From assembly GCF_007993865.1 (NCBI RefSeq), contig NZ_VIUH01000035.1, positions 1 to 42,505 of the forward strand: 42,505 bases of DNA, written 5' to 3'. A program made the position numbers and the translations under genes. This DNA is from Pseudomonas sp. SJZ079. Lineage in GTDB: Bacteria; Pseudomonadota; Gammaproteobacteria; Pseudomonadales; Pseudomonadaceae. How positions within the stretch are numbered: the stretch's first letter is position 1; each line of letters begins with the position of its first letter. This document shows, in pieces, positions 23,840-32,321 of this stretch. The notes under the pieces are model-generated. The model was given only the letters and a program-made list of their open reading frames with translations, made no database searches and was not told the DNA's origin.

Positions 23840-23977
23840 TTATTTGCTGGTGGGGGCTGTCGCGCTTTTGCCTTGTGCTTTCGCTGCTTGGTTGGCGTGG
23901 CGCTGGTGGTCGGGGTTGACGCTGCTGGCGAAGGCGGAGGCGGCGAGCAGGCTGGCGATGGCGGCAAAACTGTTCAT
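23840..23977 (-). CDS. Small secreted peptide (45 residues)
   Basis: MNSFAAIASLLAASAFASSVNPDHQRHANQ: a short signal peptide, likely cut after AFA, then a polar, lysine- and alanine-rich tail. AAGGA lies eight or nine bases before the ATG. Probably in one transcript with the 65-residue gene downstream. Too small to assign a family. Confidence 0.5.
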   Translation of the reverse strand: MNSFAAIASLLAASAFASSVNPDHQRHANQAAKAQGKSATAPTSK

Positions 23978-24215
23978 GGCGTGTGTCCTTCTGTGAGGGT
24001 GGGCGATGCCCGATGGCCAGATCATCCGCGCATGGCGTTATCGACAGAAGTGAATGGGCGTTATGCTGACTATCGAGCGCGTTGATAGATCGGTGGGCAG
24101 GGTAGTCGGTCGGGTTTATGCCACACCGATGGCGCTCCCCACTTGCCTTGCAACGTGACGCAAGGCAGGCTTGAACACTCGAATTATTACCACCCGCGTT
24201 TCAGGTATCCGCCCC

Positions 24216-24944
24216 ATGCCGCTGCAGATTTGCATTCTGGAAACTGACATTCTTCGTCCCGAACTGATCGACCAGTACCAAGGTTATGGTCGTATGTTCG
24301 AGCAGCTCTTCGCCCATCAGCCGATTGCTGCCGAGTTCACCGTGTACAACGTGATGCAGGGCAACTATCCACCCGCCAGTGAGCACTACGACGCCTACCT
24401 GGTGACGGGCAGCAAGGCCGACTCGTTCGGCAGCGATCCATGGATCGAAACCCTCAAGACCTATCTGCTGGAACGCTATGCCCACGGCGACAAACTGCTG
24501 GGCATCTGTTTCGGCCACCAGCTGCTGGCGCTGTTGCTCGGCGGCAAGGCCGAGCGGGCCGAGCAGGGCTGGGGCGTGGGCACTCATCGATATCGTCTGG
24601 CCCACCAGCCGGCTTGGATGAGCCCGGTGCTGGAGGAGCTGACCCTGTTGATCAGTCACCAGGACCAGGTCACTCGGTTGCCGGAAAACGCCACGCTGCT
24701 GGCGTCCAGCGACTTCTGTCCGATCGCCGCTTACTGCATCAATGATCAGGTGCTGTGTTTCCAGGGGCACCCGGAGTTCATCCACGACTACTCGAAGGAG
24801 TTGCTGGAAATTCGTCAGCAGCACATCGGCGAGCCGGCCTACCGCAAGGGTGTGGACAGCCTGCAGCATGCTCACCAGGGCCACACGGTGGGCGAGTGGA
24901 TGATGCGCTTCGTCGCCCAAGGCAAGCAGGGCTTGGACCTTTAA
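24216..24944 (+). CDS. Class I glutamine amidotransferase (GMP-synthase-like domain)
   Basis: 242 residues beginning MPLQICILETDILRPELIDQYQGYG. It has LLGICFGHQLLALLLGGK with the nucleophile cysteine and CFQGHPEF with the histidine and glutamate. The YDAYLVTGSKADSFGSDPWI stretch is usual for free-standing GATases of the GuaA-like or gamma-glutamyl hydrolase group. The ATG at 24216 is preferred over an in-frame TTG at 24171 because the fold starts there. It converges on corA across a shared terminator. Substrate unknown. Confidence 0.85.
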   Translation: MPLQICILETDILRPELIDQYQGYGRMFEQLFAHQPIAAEFTVYNVMQGNYPPASEHYDAYLVTGSKADSFGSDPWIETLKTYLLERYAHGDKLLGICFGHQLLALLLGGKAERAEQGWGVGTHRYRLAHQPAWMSPVLEELTLLISHQDQVTRLPENATLLASSDFCPIAAYCINDQVLCFQGHPEFIHDYSKELLEIRQQHIGEPAYRKGVDSLQHAHQGHTVGEWMMRFVAQGKQGLDL

Positions 24945-25010
24945 GCGAGGCTCAAACCAGGCTCATCGTGCGGCCCTTGCAGCCGTCCACTTCTGCCTGT
25001 AACCACCCAT

Positions 25011-25038
25011 AGCCCGGCCTCTTGCGCCGGGCTTTTTT
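25011..25038. terminator. Bidirectional terminator between the amidotransferase and corA genes
   Basis: Eight-base perfect stem AGCCCGGC/GCCGGGCT (25011-25018 and 25026-25033) with a seven-base loop, followed by TTTTT on the plus strand. It serves the amidotransferase transcript and perhaps the convergent corA transcript. Confidence 0.85.
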
Positions 25039-25059
25039 GCGGGTTTACGCGGGAGCGGC

Positions 25060-26031
25060 TCAGAGCCAGCCGTAGTGCTTGAAGCTGGCGTATAGCCCGA
25101 TGCAGCCGATGCTGATTAGCCCGAGCACGCCGAAGTAGCCGAACTGCCAGGTGAGTTCCGGCATATTTTTGAAGTTCATGCCGTAGATGCCCGCCACCGC
25201 AGTGGGGAAGGCAAGGATGGCAGCCCAGGCGGCGAACTTGCGTTGGGTGATGCTCTGCCGTGAAGACTCCAGCAGCAGACCGATTTCGATGGCGTGGTTG
25301 GCCATTTCGCGCAGGGCCGTCAGGTCTTCCAGCAGGCGATTGACGTGGATCGCCACGTCGCGAAAGTACGGGCGCATGTTCTTGTCGATAAAGGGGAAGT
25401 CGAGACGCTGCAGGTCCTGGCAGATTTCCGCCATTGGTCCAATGTAGCGGCGTAGGCGCAGCAGGTCGCGCCGTAGCCCCTGAATGCGCTCGACATCGGC
25501 CTGGGCCAAGGGCCGTCTGAGTACTTCCTGCTCGACCTCCTCCAGTTCGGCGTAGTAGGCGTCCATCAGCGGCTGGTAGTTCTCGATCACGAAGCTGAGC
25601 AGGGCATAGAGCACGAAATCTTCGCCGTGTTCGAGTAGCAAGGGGTTGGCCTCGCAACGCTGGCGGACCTGCGAGTAGGGCGCGGACTGGCCATAGCGGG
25701 CGCTGATGATGTAGCCATTGCCGGCGAACAACTGGGTCTCGATGAATTCCAGTTGGTCGTTCACCCTGATCGGCGAGTAGACCACCAGAAACAGCGCGTC
25801 GCCGAAGGTTTCCAGTTTGGGCCGGGTATGCCGTTGCAGCGCATCCTCGAGCGCCAGTTCGTGCAGATCGTACTGACGTTGCAGATTAGTCAGCTCCTCG
25901 GGGCCAGGGTCGTGCAGGCCGATCCAGACGAAATGGCCGGGTTGCTTCGACCACTGCTTGCCTTCATCGAGGGTGATGTCTGTAACTTTCCGGCCTTTGC
26001 TGTAGACGGCGGCGGCAACGACGTGACCCAT
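25060..26031 (-). CDS. CorA-family divalent cation transporter
   Basis: 323 residues: a long cytoplasmic alpha/beta and helical funnel, then two C-terminal membrane helices with the pore motif YGMNFKNMPE (near 283-292), and a short basic tail. GMN is the family selectivity motif for Mg2+ (also Co2+, Ni2+). The 5' region has WIGLHDPGPEELTNLQRQYDLHELALEDAL, usual for CorA. Whether it is the main Mg importer or a ZntB/CorA-like relative cannot be settled here. Confidence 0.9.
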   Translation of the reverse strand: MGHVVAAAVYSKGRKVTDITLDEGKQWSKQPGHFVWIGLHDPGPEELTNLQRQYDLHELALEDALQRHTRPKLETFGDALFLVVYSPIRVNDQLEFIETQLFAGNGYIISARYGQSAPYSQVRQRCEANPLLLEHGEDFVLYALLSFVIENYQPLMDAYYAELEEVEQEVLRRPLAQADVERIQGLRRDLLRLRRYIGPMAEICQDLQRLDFPFIDKNMRPYFRDVAIHVNRLLEDLTALREMANHAIEIGLLLESSRQSITQRKFAAWAAILAFPTAVAGIYGMNFKNMPELTWQFGYFGVLGLISIGCIGLYASFKHYGWL

Positions 26032-26536
26032 GGCGATTCCCTTGGTTGGATGGTGGCGCTGGTGCGGAGCTTACCCGCTGGTCAGTCAGAGTGTTGCCGG
26101 GGTCGGCGAGTTCTTCCAGATAATCGGGCAAATTGGCTTGTATCGGCCAGGTCATGCTCTCGGTTCACGCCGCCAGCGACCAGTCGCGGCATGACCCACC
26201 CTAGCGCACCGCATGGCCAAGGCCGCGGCGGCGCTGGCCAATACATCGCACTGCTTCGCGCTGAAGATTCTCCTACCAAACACCGCTTCGCCGCAAAGCT
26301 GGTGGGCGCGCTCCTGAGCGCAAAAATCGCGGGGAGGGGTTCAGCAGCCGCTTTCGGCGCCACGGGCGAGCAATGGCTAGGGCGGACTCAGGCGCATGGC
26401 GAGCCGGGAGGTCGGTGTGCTGCTGCGCGAGTACGGCCAAGGCGCGGCCATGCAGGTCATCGCTAGCACGTCCGGCCGCGCCGCAATCCGTCACGACAGG
26501 CACCGGGGCATGGCCCTTGGCGCGCCAAACGGACGC
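26032..26536. other. Intergenic region between corA and the acyltransferase gene
   Basis: 505 bases without a convincing gene. Open frames on both strands have no ribosome binding site, no signal peptide and compositions typical of GC-rich non-coding DNA. The corA promoter should lie near 26040-26150. Confidence 0.45.
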
Positions 26537-27283
26537 TCAGGCGGCGCGTGCCAGTTCCTCATCCATGGCATTGATGCACTGCTGCATCTGCGCACGGCAA
26601 TCGAGCATCAACTGGGGCAGGTCGTCCTGCTTCAGGCCGGCGGTGGGGATCGCCGGTAATGCACGAATCATGAGGTTGCCGCTGTTCCAGCGGTTCAGGC
26701 GAATGTGTTTGGCGTAACTGCTGGCGCACACCGGGATGATCGGTACACCGGCGGCAATCGCCATCTGAAAGGCGCCTTTCTTGAAGGGCAACAGATCTTC
26801 GCCGAGGTTGCGGGTGCCTTCCGGGAACACCCAGATCGAGGTGTTCTGGTGCTTGAGGGTGTCGGTGGTGGTGAGCATGGCGCGTTTGGCCTTGAGCGCA
26901 TTGCTGCGGTCGAGCAACACGTTGCCGGCCAACCAGTAGAGCTGACCGAAAAAGGGTACCCATTTCAGGTTTTTCTTGCCGATGCTGACGGTACGTTGCG
27001 GCACCACGCGGCCCAGTACATACAGATCGTAGTTGGACTGGTGGTTGGCGACGATGACACAGGCGCCGCGGTGCTCCAGCAGCGGTTTGACGTCGGTCTT
27101 CAGTTTCAGGCGTAACAACCACAGTGCCGGCAGTGAATAGAGGCGGGCGCACAGGCGACTGTTATCGGGGTTGAACGGACGACTCAGGCCGAGGAGAAGG
27201 CCGAGGATACCGGCGAGGATAAAGTGCACGGCCATCGCCAGCATGCGCAGAAGAAAAAGCATTGGTGACGCCCGCCAGAACAA
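26537..27283 (-). CDS. plsC: 1-acyl-sn-glycerol-3-phosphate acyltransferase (PlsC-type)
   Basis: 248 residues with N-terminal hydrophobic helices (about 8-33) that hold it in the inner membrane. The acyltransferase motifs are NHQSNYD (H81, D86; HX4D) and FPEGTRN near 150, which bind the glycerol phosphate. It adds a second acyl chain to lysophosphatidic acid to make phosphatidic acid. Pseudomonads often have several PlsC paralogues, so this may not be the essential one. Confidence 0.85.
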   Translation of the reverse strand: MFWRASPMLFLLRMLAMAVHFILAGILGLLLGLSRPFNPDNSRLCARLYSLPALWLLRLKLKTDVKPLLEHRGACVIVANHQSNYDLYVLGRVVPQRTVSIGKKNLKWVPFFGQLYWLAGNVLLDRSNALKAKRAMLTTTDTLKHQNTSIWVFPEGTRNLGEDLLPFKKGAFQMAIAAGVPIIPVCASSYAKHIRLNRWNSGNLMIRALPAIPTAGLKQDDLPQLMLDCRAQMQQCINAMDEELARAA

Positions 27284-27451
27284 AGGGCGCGCAGTGTACG
27301 GTCGTGCAAGCTTTACGGCAAATGGCGCTGATCGGCGGCCATTACCGGCGAATTTGCAGTGTTTGACGGGGTAGGTCGAGCGGGCACTCAGTCAACCTGG
27401 CGCCCATTCGATGCCCTGATGCGTGGCCGCCCAGCCAGGGCGGCTCCAGGT

Positions 27452-29332
27452 TCACACCTTGAAGCGGCTCAGCAGGCGATCCTGATGGCTTACTTGATCG
27501 GTCATCACCGCGCACTGCCGTACTTGCTGCTCGGCCCCGCCGGCGACCTCATGGCTGATGTCGCGGATGTTGGTGGTGTTGCGATTGATCTCTTCGGTGG
27601 TGGCGCTCTGCTGCTCTGCAGCGGTGGCGATCTGCAGGTTCATGTCGTTGATACGGGTGATCGCCTCGCGAATGCGCCCCAGCATGTCGTTGGCCGCGCT
27701 GGCTTCGTCGGCCGTTTTACTGGCAGTGTCGCGGCTCTGCTGCATGCGCGTCTCGGCTTGCTTCACCCCGGTCTGCAGTTGGTCGATCATCTGGCGGATT
27801 TCCTGGGTCGACTGCTGAGTGCGCGAAGCCAGCGAGCGCACTTCATCGGCCACGACAGCGAAACCTCGACCCGACTCGCCGGCGCGTGCCGCTTCGATAG
27901 CGGCATTGAGCGCGAGCAGGTTGGTCTGGTCGGCGATGCTGGTGATTACCGAGAGGATCGATTCGATGCTGTGACTGAGCTTGGCCAGCTCGTTGATCGA
28001 CTGGCTGGTGTCGTCCATTTCATTGGCCAGGCGCTTGATCGCAGCAGTGGACTGCGAGACCACGGTGACGCCGTTCTCGGTTTCCTGATCGGCGGCGATG
28101 GCCGCTTGAGCCGCGGCCTGAGCATTGCGCGCGACTTCTTCGGCGGTGGAGGCCATTTCCTGCATGGCCGTGGCCAGTTGGTCGAGTTCCAGCAGCTGTT
28201 GTTGCAGGCGATTAGCCGATTGGTCGGCTTCGTTAGAGGTCAACGTGGTGCTTTCCCTGACTTGGCGGGAGCTGCTCATTACATCGCCAATCAGACTTTG
28301 CAGGTTCTGCAGAAAGCCATTGAACTCGCGCTCGACCAGGGCGATTTCATCATTACCCTGAGCTGGCAGGCGGCGGGTGAGGTCGCCTTCGCCGCGGTTG
28401 ATTTCGCTCAACGAGCCGTGCAGGTTGGCCAGGGGCTTAAGCAGTCGGCTCATCAGCGCGGCCAGCAGCAACAAGCTCAGTGCCACGCCGATCAAGGTGC
28501 CTACCGCCGCGCGCCAGCTCAGGGCGTTGGCTTCGCTCATCACTTTGGCTTCATCGAGCACCACGCCGATGTACCAATCCATGCCGTTGAGGTTGCTCAG
28601 CGGGGTAAAGGACACCAGTAGATCCTTGTCGCCTCCTGTAATGGCTGTCAGGGTCTGGTTCAGGGCAGGGCTCTTGCCGTCGAACAGGGTGCTGAAGGAT
28701 TTGCCGTTCAGGCTGGTATCCGGGTGCGAGATGATGTTGCCGTTGCGCGCGAGCAGAAAGGCATAACCGGCACCGTTGAAGTTCAGGGTATTGATCGTGT
28801 CGGAGATGGTCTTGAGGCTAATGTCACCGCCGAAGGCGCCCTTGAACTGGCCTTGATCGCTCAGCTTGGCCACCGCAGAGATCAAAATTTCACCGGTGGC
28901 GGCGTCGGGGTAGGGCTCGGTCAGCATCGCATGACTGGCGGACTTCGCCACTGGATACCAGGGGCGTTGCCGCGCATCCCAACCAGTTGGGTTCCAGCTA
29001 GCATCATTGGTGATGCGATTACCGTCGCTATCCAGTCCGCCGAAAATCAGCAGGAATTGTTGCTTGAGGAGGGGTTGGTTGAATACGCGCTGGATCTGCT
29101 CACCGCTGAACTGGCTGTCGATAGTTTGCGCCATCAGGTCGATTAGCTGCAGTTTGCCGTTCAGCCAGTTCTCAATCTGTCGGGCCAGCGCCCCGCTCGC
29201 ATCATTAATGCTCGAGGCTGCTTGGTCGCTCAGGCTGGAGCGCACCTGGCTGACTTGGACAAACGACAGCAGGCTGGTGGTGATAAACAACACCGTTGCT
29301 GCTGCCAGGCCCACTTTATGAGCAATCTTCAT
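27452..29332 (-). CDS. Methyl-accepting chemotaxis protein with dCache sensor domain
   Basis: 626 residues. TM1 is at 8-27, the periplasmic dCache domain about 30-275, TM2 about 277-300, followed by HAMP and a long signalling domain whose hairpin tip includes LLALNAAIEAARAGESGRGFAVVADEVRSLA. The sensor holds DARQRPWY, TEPYPDAATGE and GGDISL, the set seen in amino-acid-binding dCache receptors such as PctA, so an amino-acid ligand is likely (inference). Methylation-type Glu/Gln pairs flank the hairpin. There is no C-terminal CheR-docking pentapeptide (it ends SRFKV). Confidence 0.9.
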   Translation of the reverse strand: MKIAHKVGLAAATVLFITTSLLSFVQVSQVRSSLSDQAASSINDASGALARQIENWLNGKLQLIDLMAQTIDSQFSGEQIQRVFNQPLLKQQFLLIFGGLDSDGNRITNDASWNPTGWDARQRPWYPVAKSASHAMLTEPYPDAATGEILISAVAKLSDQGQFKGAFGGDISLKTISDTINTLNFNGAGYAFLLARNGNIISHPDTSLNGKSFSTLFDGKSPALNQTLTAITGGDKDLLVSFTPLSNLNGMDWYIGVVLDEAKVMSEANALSWRAAVGTLIGVALSLLLLAALMSRLLKPLANLHGSLSEINRGEGDLTRRLPAQGNDEIALVEREFNGFLQNLQSLIGDVMSSSRQVRESTTLTSNEADQSANRLQQQLLELDQLATAMQEMASTAEEVARNAQAAAQAAIAADQETENGVTVVSQSTAAIKRLANEMDDTSQSINELAKLSHSIESILSVITSIADQTNLLALNAAIEAARAGESGRGFAVVADEVRSLASRTQQSTQEIRQMIDQLQTGVKQAETRMQQSRDTASKTADEASAANDMLGRIREAITRINDMNLQIATAAEQQSATTEEINRNTTNIRDISHEVAGGAEQQVRQCAVMTDQVSHQDRLLSRFKV

Positions 29333-29833
29333 ACGCGCATGTTCCTTGTTATTAGGTCGGCCACCCTACGGTTGGGGGCGCGAGTCTATACGACTAAAGG
29401 CTTGGGTCATGATTTGATCGGCAGGCGACAGGTTATCTTGATGCGCCGCTGGTCGGCTGCTTGACCAGCGGCGTAGCGGTAGCCTGATACGGCTAAGTTT
29501 CCGCGCAGAGGCGGCGAGTCGATAGAGCCAGTAACCGTAGACCGATGGGTCGAGCATCTGACGGTGGTCAGCACTCTGAGGCGCGCTCGGGAGGGCAGTT
29601 CTGCGCCTGAGTCACTCGCAATTACAGGCTTTTTTGCGCTTGCGGGCTTTACCGCGCGATCGCCGATGAGGCTCGCGTCGTCGCCAGTACGTTGTGGCTG
29701 CCGGGCGATGGCCGTTGGTCGTTGGAGTCTGGGGAAATGAAATCTTTTGCAATGCCTGATGTTCAAACAGTGGGCACGGTTGCAACCCTGCAACCTGTGA
29801 TGTTGCTTTCTATTGTTCGATAGGAGTCATCTC
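29333..29833. other. Intergenic region between the chemoreceptor and the Gly/His-rich protein
   Basis: 500 bases between divergent genes. It must hold both promoters. The minus-strand open frame 29407-29793 has no ribosome binding site and an arginine/serine-rich composition typical of a shadow frame, so I do not call it. AGGAG at 29822-29826 belongs to the following gene. Confidence 0.45.
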
Positions 29834-30349
29834 ATGTTGATCAAGAAGAGCTTTTTTATCGCGTCTGTATGTGCCCTGGTGTTTGCCTCGGCTGCGTTCG
29901 CGCCCATCAGTGTTTCCTGGGTTTCCAGTGCGTACGCCAAAGAAGGTGGCAGTGGCGACGGGGGAGGCGGAGGCGGGCATGGTGGTGATGGCGGCGGTCA
30001 TGGCAACGGTGGTGGCCATGGTGGGCGCGGCGGCGATGGCGACGGTGGTGACCATGCTGGTCGCGGCGATAACAGCGGCCCGGGCAGTGCCCACTCGGGG
30101 CGTGATACTGAGCGGGGCGAAGACCATGACAGAAACCGCGGCGCGGACCATGACGACGATGGCGAACATGCAGGTATGGAGGCCGAGCACGAGGGCGACG
30201 AGCATGAAGCTGACGAGCACCTGGGTCGGGAGGCCGATCATCAAGGTGTCGAACATGCCGGAGGAGAGCCAGGTGACGACCGTGGCGAGGATGCGGGCGA
30301 TGAGTTCGATGACAACGGTGGCATGAACGCGGGCGTTATCAGTAACTGA
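29834..30349 (+). CDS. Secreted Gly/His/Asp-rich low-complexity protein
   Basis: 171 residues from ATG 29834 (AGGAG seven bases upstream). A signal peptide to about 35 (SSAYA). Then a glycine-rich block with regularly spaced histidines (GGHGGDGGGHGNGGGHGG), changing into an acidic block of repeated H-E/D-x units (HDDDGEHAGMEAEHEGDEHEADEH). Histidine and acid clusters suggest metal or calcium binding, and the chain is probably disordered. Similar glycine-rich secreted proteins exist in Pseudomonas, with unknown role. A hairpin at 30397-30425 ends the transcript. The repeats keep all three forward frames open, but only this one has a signal peptide. Confidence 0.75.
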   Translation: MLIKKSFFIASVCALVFASAAFAPISVSWVSSAYAKEGGSGDGGGGGGHGGDGGGHGNGGGHGGRGGDGDGGDHAGRGDNSGPGSAHSGRDTERGEDHDRNRGADHDDDGEHAGMEAEHEGDEHEADEHLGREADHQGVEHAGGEPGDDRGEDAGDEFDDNGGMNAGVISN

Positions 30350-30396
30350 CGAGGCCGCGACTTTAACCAGCCGTCTTGAGTGTCTTCCCCGACAAG

Positions 30397-30425
30397 CAGA
30401 AGCCCAGCTCCAAGCCGGGCTTCTG
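30397..30425. terminator. Hairpin between convergent genes (Gly/His-rich protein and crotonase)
   Basis: Nine-base perfect stem CAGAAGCCC/GGGCTTCTG (30397-30405 and 30417-30425) with an 11-base loop. There is only a weak T-run, so it is a possible terminator for one or both convergent genes. Confidence 0.55.
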
Positions 30426-30441
30426 AATATGGAGCTAGGGC

Positions 30442-31131
30442 TCAGACCAGTTGCTGTTGATCCAGCTCAATGGCTTTATCGAGGGTTTCCAGTAGCGCCT
30501 TGCGCACTTTCAACTTGGTGTTCTTGTGCGCGGTCATGTTGATCTTCTTCATCTGCTGAGCGACCGCTTGAGCGCTGGTCAGCAATTGTTCGGCCGGCAC
30601 CACTTTGTCGAGGAAGCCGGCGTCCACAGCGCTTTGTGGATCGAACATCTCGCCATTGATCACCGAGCGGTGGAACGCCGACTTGCGCAGACGGTCGCGC
30701 GCCAGTTCGATGCCGACATGATGCATGGTCATGCCGATCTGCACTTCATTCAGGCCGATGCTGAACGGGCCTTCTACGCCGATCCGATAGTCGGCCGAGA
30801 GCAGGATGAACGCGCCCTTGGCCACGGCATGGCCACTGCAGGCGACGATAATCGGGAACGGGTGAGCGAGCATGCGCCGGGCCAGGGTCGAGCCGGCGGC
30901 GACCAGGTTGACCGCGTTCTGCGGGCCGGAGGTCATTACCTTCAGGTCGTAACCGCCGGAGAGGATGCCCGGTTGGCCGGTGATGATGACGATGGCCTTG
31001 TCCTGCTCGGCGCGATCCAATGCGGCATTGAAGGCGGCGATCACGTCGGGGGAAATGGCGTTCACCTTGCCGTTGCTCAGGGTCAGGGTGGCGATGCCGT
31101 CATCGAGTTGGTAGCTGATCAGGTCACTCAT
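30442..31131 (-). CDS. Crotonase/enoyl-CoA hydratase-family protein
   Basis: 229 residues from MSDLISYQLDDG (ATG 31131 with AAGGAA upstream; a longer frame to 31173 lacks a site). Crotonase features: GQPGILSGGYDLKVM and CSGHAVAKGAFILLSADYRIG forming the oxyanion hole, and GLNEVQIGMTMHHVGIELAR where hydratases have their catalytic glutamate (NE is kept). It is shorter than typical FadB-type hydratases and the substrate is unknown. It stands alone. Confidence 0.85.
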   Translation of the reverse strand: MSDLISYQLDDGIATLTLSNGKVNAISPDVIAAFNAALDRAEQDKAIVIITGQPGILSGGYDLKVMTSGPQNAVNLVAAGSTLARRMLAHPFPIIVACSGHAVAKGAFILLSADYRIGVEGPFSIGLNEVQIGMTMHHVGIELARDRLRKSAFHRSVINGEMFDPQSAVDAGFLDKVVPAEQLLTSAQAVAQQMKKINMTAHKNTKLKVRKALLETLDKAIELDQQQLV

Positions 31132-31468
31132 GGGTCGTGTTCCTTGTGCTGAAGTGGAGCAGACGTTACCCATCCGCCTTCCGCAGGTAAAGCGCGGCGG
31201 CTGACTGGTGAGTCAGGCATCTTGGGCTTATATAAGCGAAATATTGGCTGTCGGTGTGTGGGCTGAGCCGATGGGCGGCCCGATTGCGCCGGCACCAGCG
31301 CCCCGACAAGACTAAACCTAGTCGATGCCTTCTGCAGGAGGGGTATCAGTCTGCTTATGCTGTTGGTCGTGCTGCTGTTTACTCGGCAGCGTTTCGGCGC
31401 TGTTCCCCAGGCGTGCGAGGGAGGTGCCGCGCATCGGTTATAAGCACATGAATCTTCAGAAAAAACTT

Positions 31469-31497
31469 TTGCCTTTGGCGGACTGTTCGGCTACATT
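31469..31497 (+). promoter_or_regulatory. Sigma-70 promoter of the tRNA-Ser gene
   Basis: TTGCCT (31469-31474), a 17-base spacer and TACATT (31492-31497), followed by the GC-rich discriminator AGCGCGCC. The predicted start is some 30 bases before the tRNA. A GC-rich discriminator is usual for stringently controlled stable RNA genes. Confidence 0.6.
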
Positions 31498-31534
31498 AGC
31501 GCGCCTCGACAGACAGCAATGGCCGTCGAGACCC

Positions 31535-31624
31535 GGTGAAGTGTCCGAGCGGTTGAAGGAGCACGCCTGGAAAGTGTGTATACGAGAAATCGTATCGTGG
31601 GTTCGAATCCCACCTTCACCGCCA
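31535..31624 (+). tRNA. tRNA-Ser (anticodon GGA)
   Basis: 90 bases including CCA. The acceptor stem GGTGAAG pairs with CTTCACC, the anticodon stem CACGC/GTGTG encloses loop CTGGAAA with GGA at 31569-31571, a long variable arm (serine class) follows, then the GTTCGAATCC T-loop, and GCCA is encoded at 31621-31624. Preceded by a good promoter and followed by a terminator, so it is an independent unit. Confidence 0.97.
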
Positions 31625-31637
31625 GATAGATTCAGCT

Positions 31638-31672
31638 AAAGCCCCGATAACTGAAAGTTGTCGGGGCTTTTT
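31638..31672 (+). terminator. Terminator after tRNA-Ser
   Basis: Ten-base stem AAAGCCCCGA/TCGGGGCTTT (31638-31647 and 31661-31670) with further pairing in the loop, followed by TT. Standard Rho-independent form. Confidence 0.85.
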
Positions 31673-31831
31673 GCTTTCTGGCTTTTGCTGGTGTCGATAA
31701 AGTATCGAAGCGGCTTTAGATTGCGCGTGTTCTGCGAGTCAACTCGCTGATACCCATCGGCTGACTTTTTACGGTATTGGGTGGCGGAAAAATTAGACTT
31801 TCAATCTGTGGCTAATGCGTCGAGGACGTTG

Positions 31832-32218
31832 ATGAGAGTAGATAGAGATGACATCCCGCAGCACCTGCGCAGCAAAAAGCGGAGCGGGCGGCGGCTATGG
31901 CTTGTCCTGGGTGTCGGTGCCGCCGCTATCTGGGGGCTGGCGACCGTGTTTGCCGGGCCCGGTAGCTATGATATTGCCCAGCTGATCAGCGGATTGCATT
32001 TTGCCGGTAAGCCGGTATTCGGCGACGGCCCTCAGGCTGCAGCGCAAGCCGGGCAGGAAGCGAGCTGGAATGTCTCGGTTAAATCACCCGAGGTGCAAGC
32101 CCAGGTTGTACCCGGCAATCAAGGTGAGGAGGCGAATCTGGGCAGCCACACGCTGCCATCAAACGCGACGGTGCCAGTCGATCTGTATAACAAGCCCGCT
32201 CAGAAAGGCAGCCAGTAA
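31832..32218 (+). CDS. Small membrane-anchored protein of unknown function
   Basis: 128 residues from ATG 31832 (GAGGACGTTG upstream; an in-frame GTG at 31781 has no site). MRVDRDDIPQHLRSKKRSGRR is a basic cytosolic tail, LWLVLGVGAAAIWGLATVFAG is a single membrane helix, and the rest is a flexible, proline- and glutamine-rich periplasmic part. I do not recognise the family. It sits between tRNA-Ser and earP on the same strand. Confidence 0.65.
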   Translation: MRVDRDDIPQHLRSKKRSGRRLWLVLGVGAAAIWGLATVFAGPGSYDIAQLISGLHFAGKPVFGDGPQAAAQAGQEASWNVSVKSPEVQAQVVPGNQGEEANLGSHTLPSNATVPVDLYNKPAQKGSQ

Positions 32219-32321
32219 ATTTAGCGGCTGCTTGATCAGGCGTTATGCCGAGGCGCAGGAGACGCGACGAGCCTGCAGGTCCCGCGCTTAAATGTCTGGC
32301 CATCCGCTGTCGGAGTTCCAT

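Noticed and set aside
27359..28621. 420-codon plus-strand frame opposite the chemoreceptor
   Set aside because: Antisense shadow of the chemoreceptor signalling domain; no family features.
29407..29793. 128-codon minus-strand frame between the chemoreceptor and the Gly/His-rich gene
   Set aside because: No ribosome site, arginine/serine-rich composition and no domain.
29810..30326. Extra open frames on both strands over the Gly/His-rich gene
   Set aside because: Low-complexity repeats keep many frames open; only the frame from 29834 has a ribosome site and signal peptide.
31325..31639. 104-codon frame running through the tRNA
   Set aside because: Its C-terminal half is the well-known spurious translation of tRNA-Ser.
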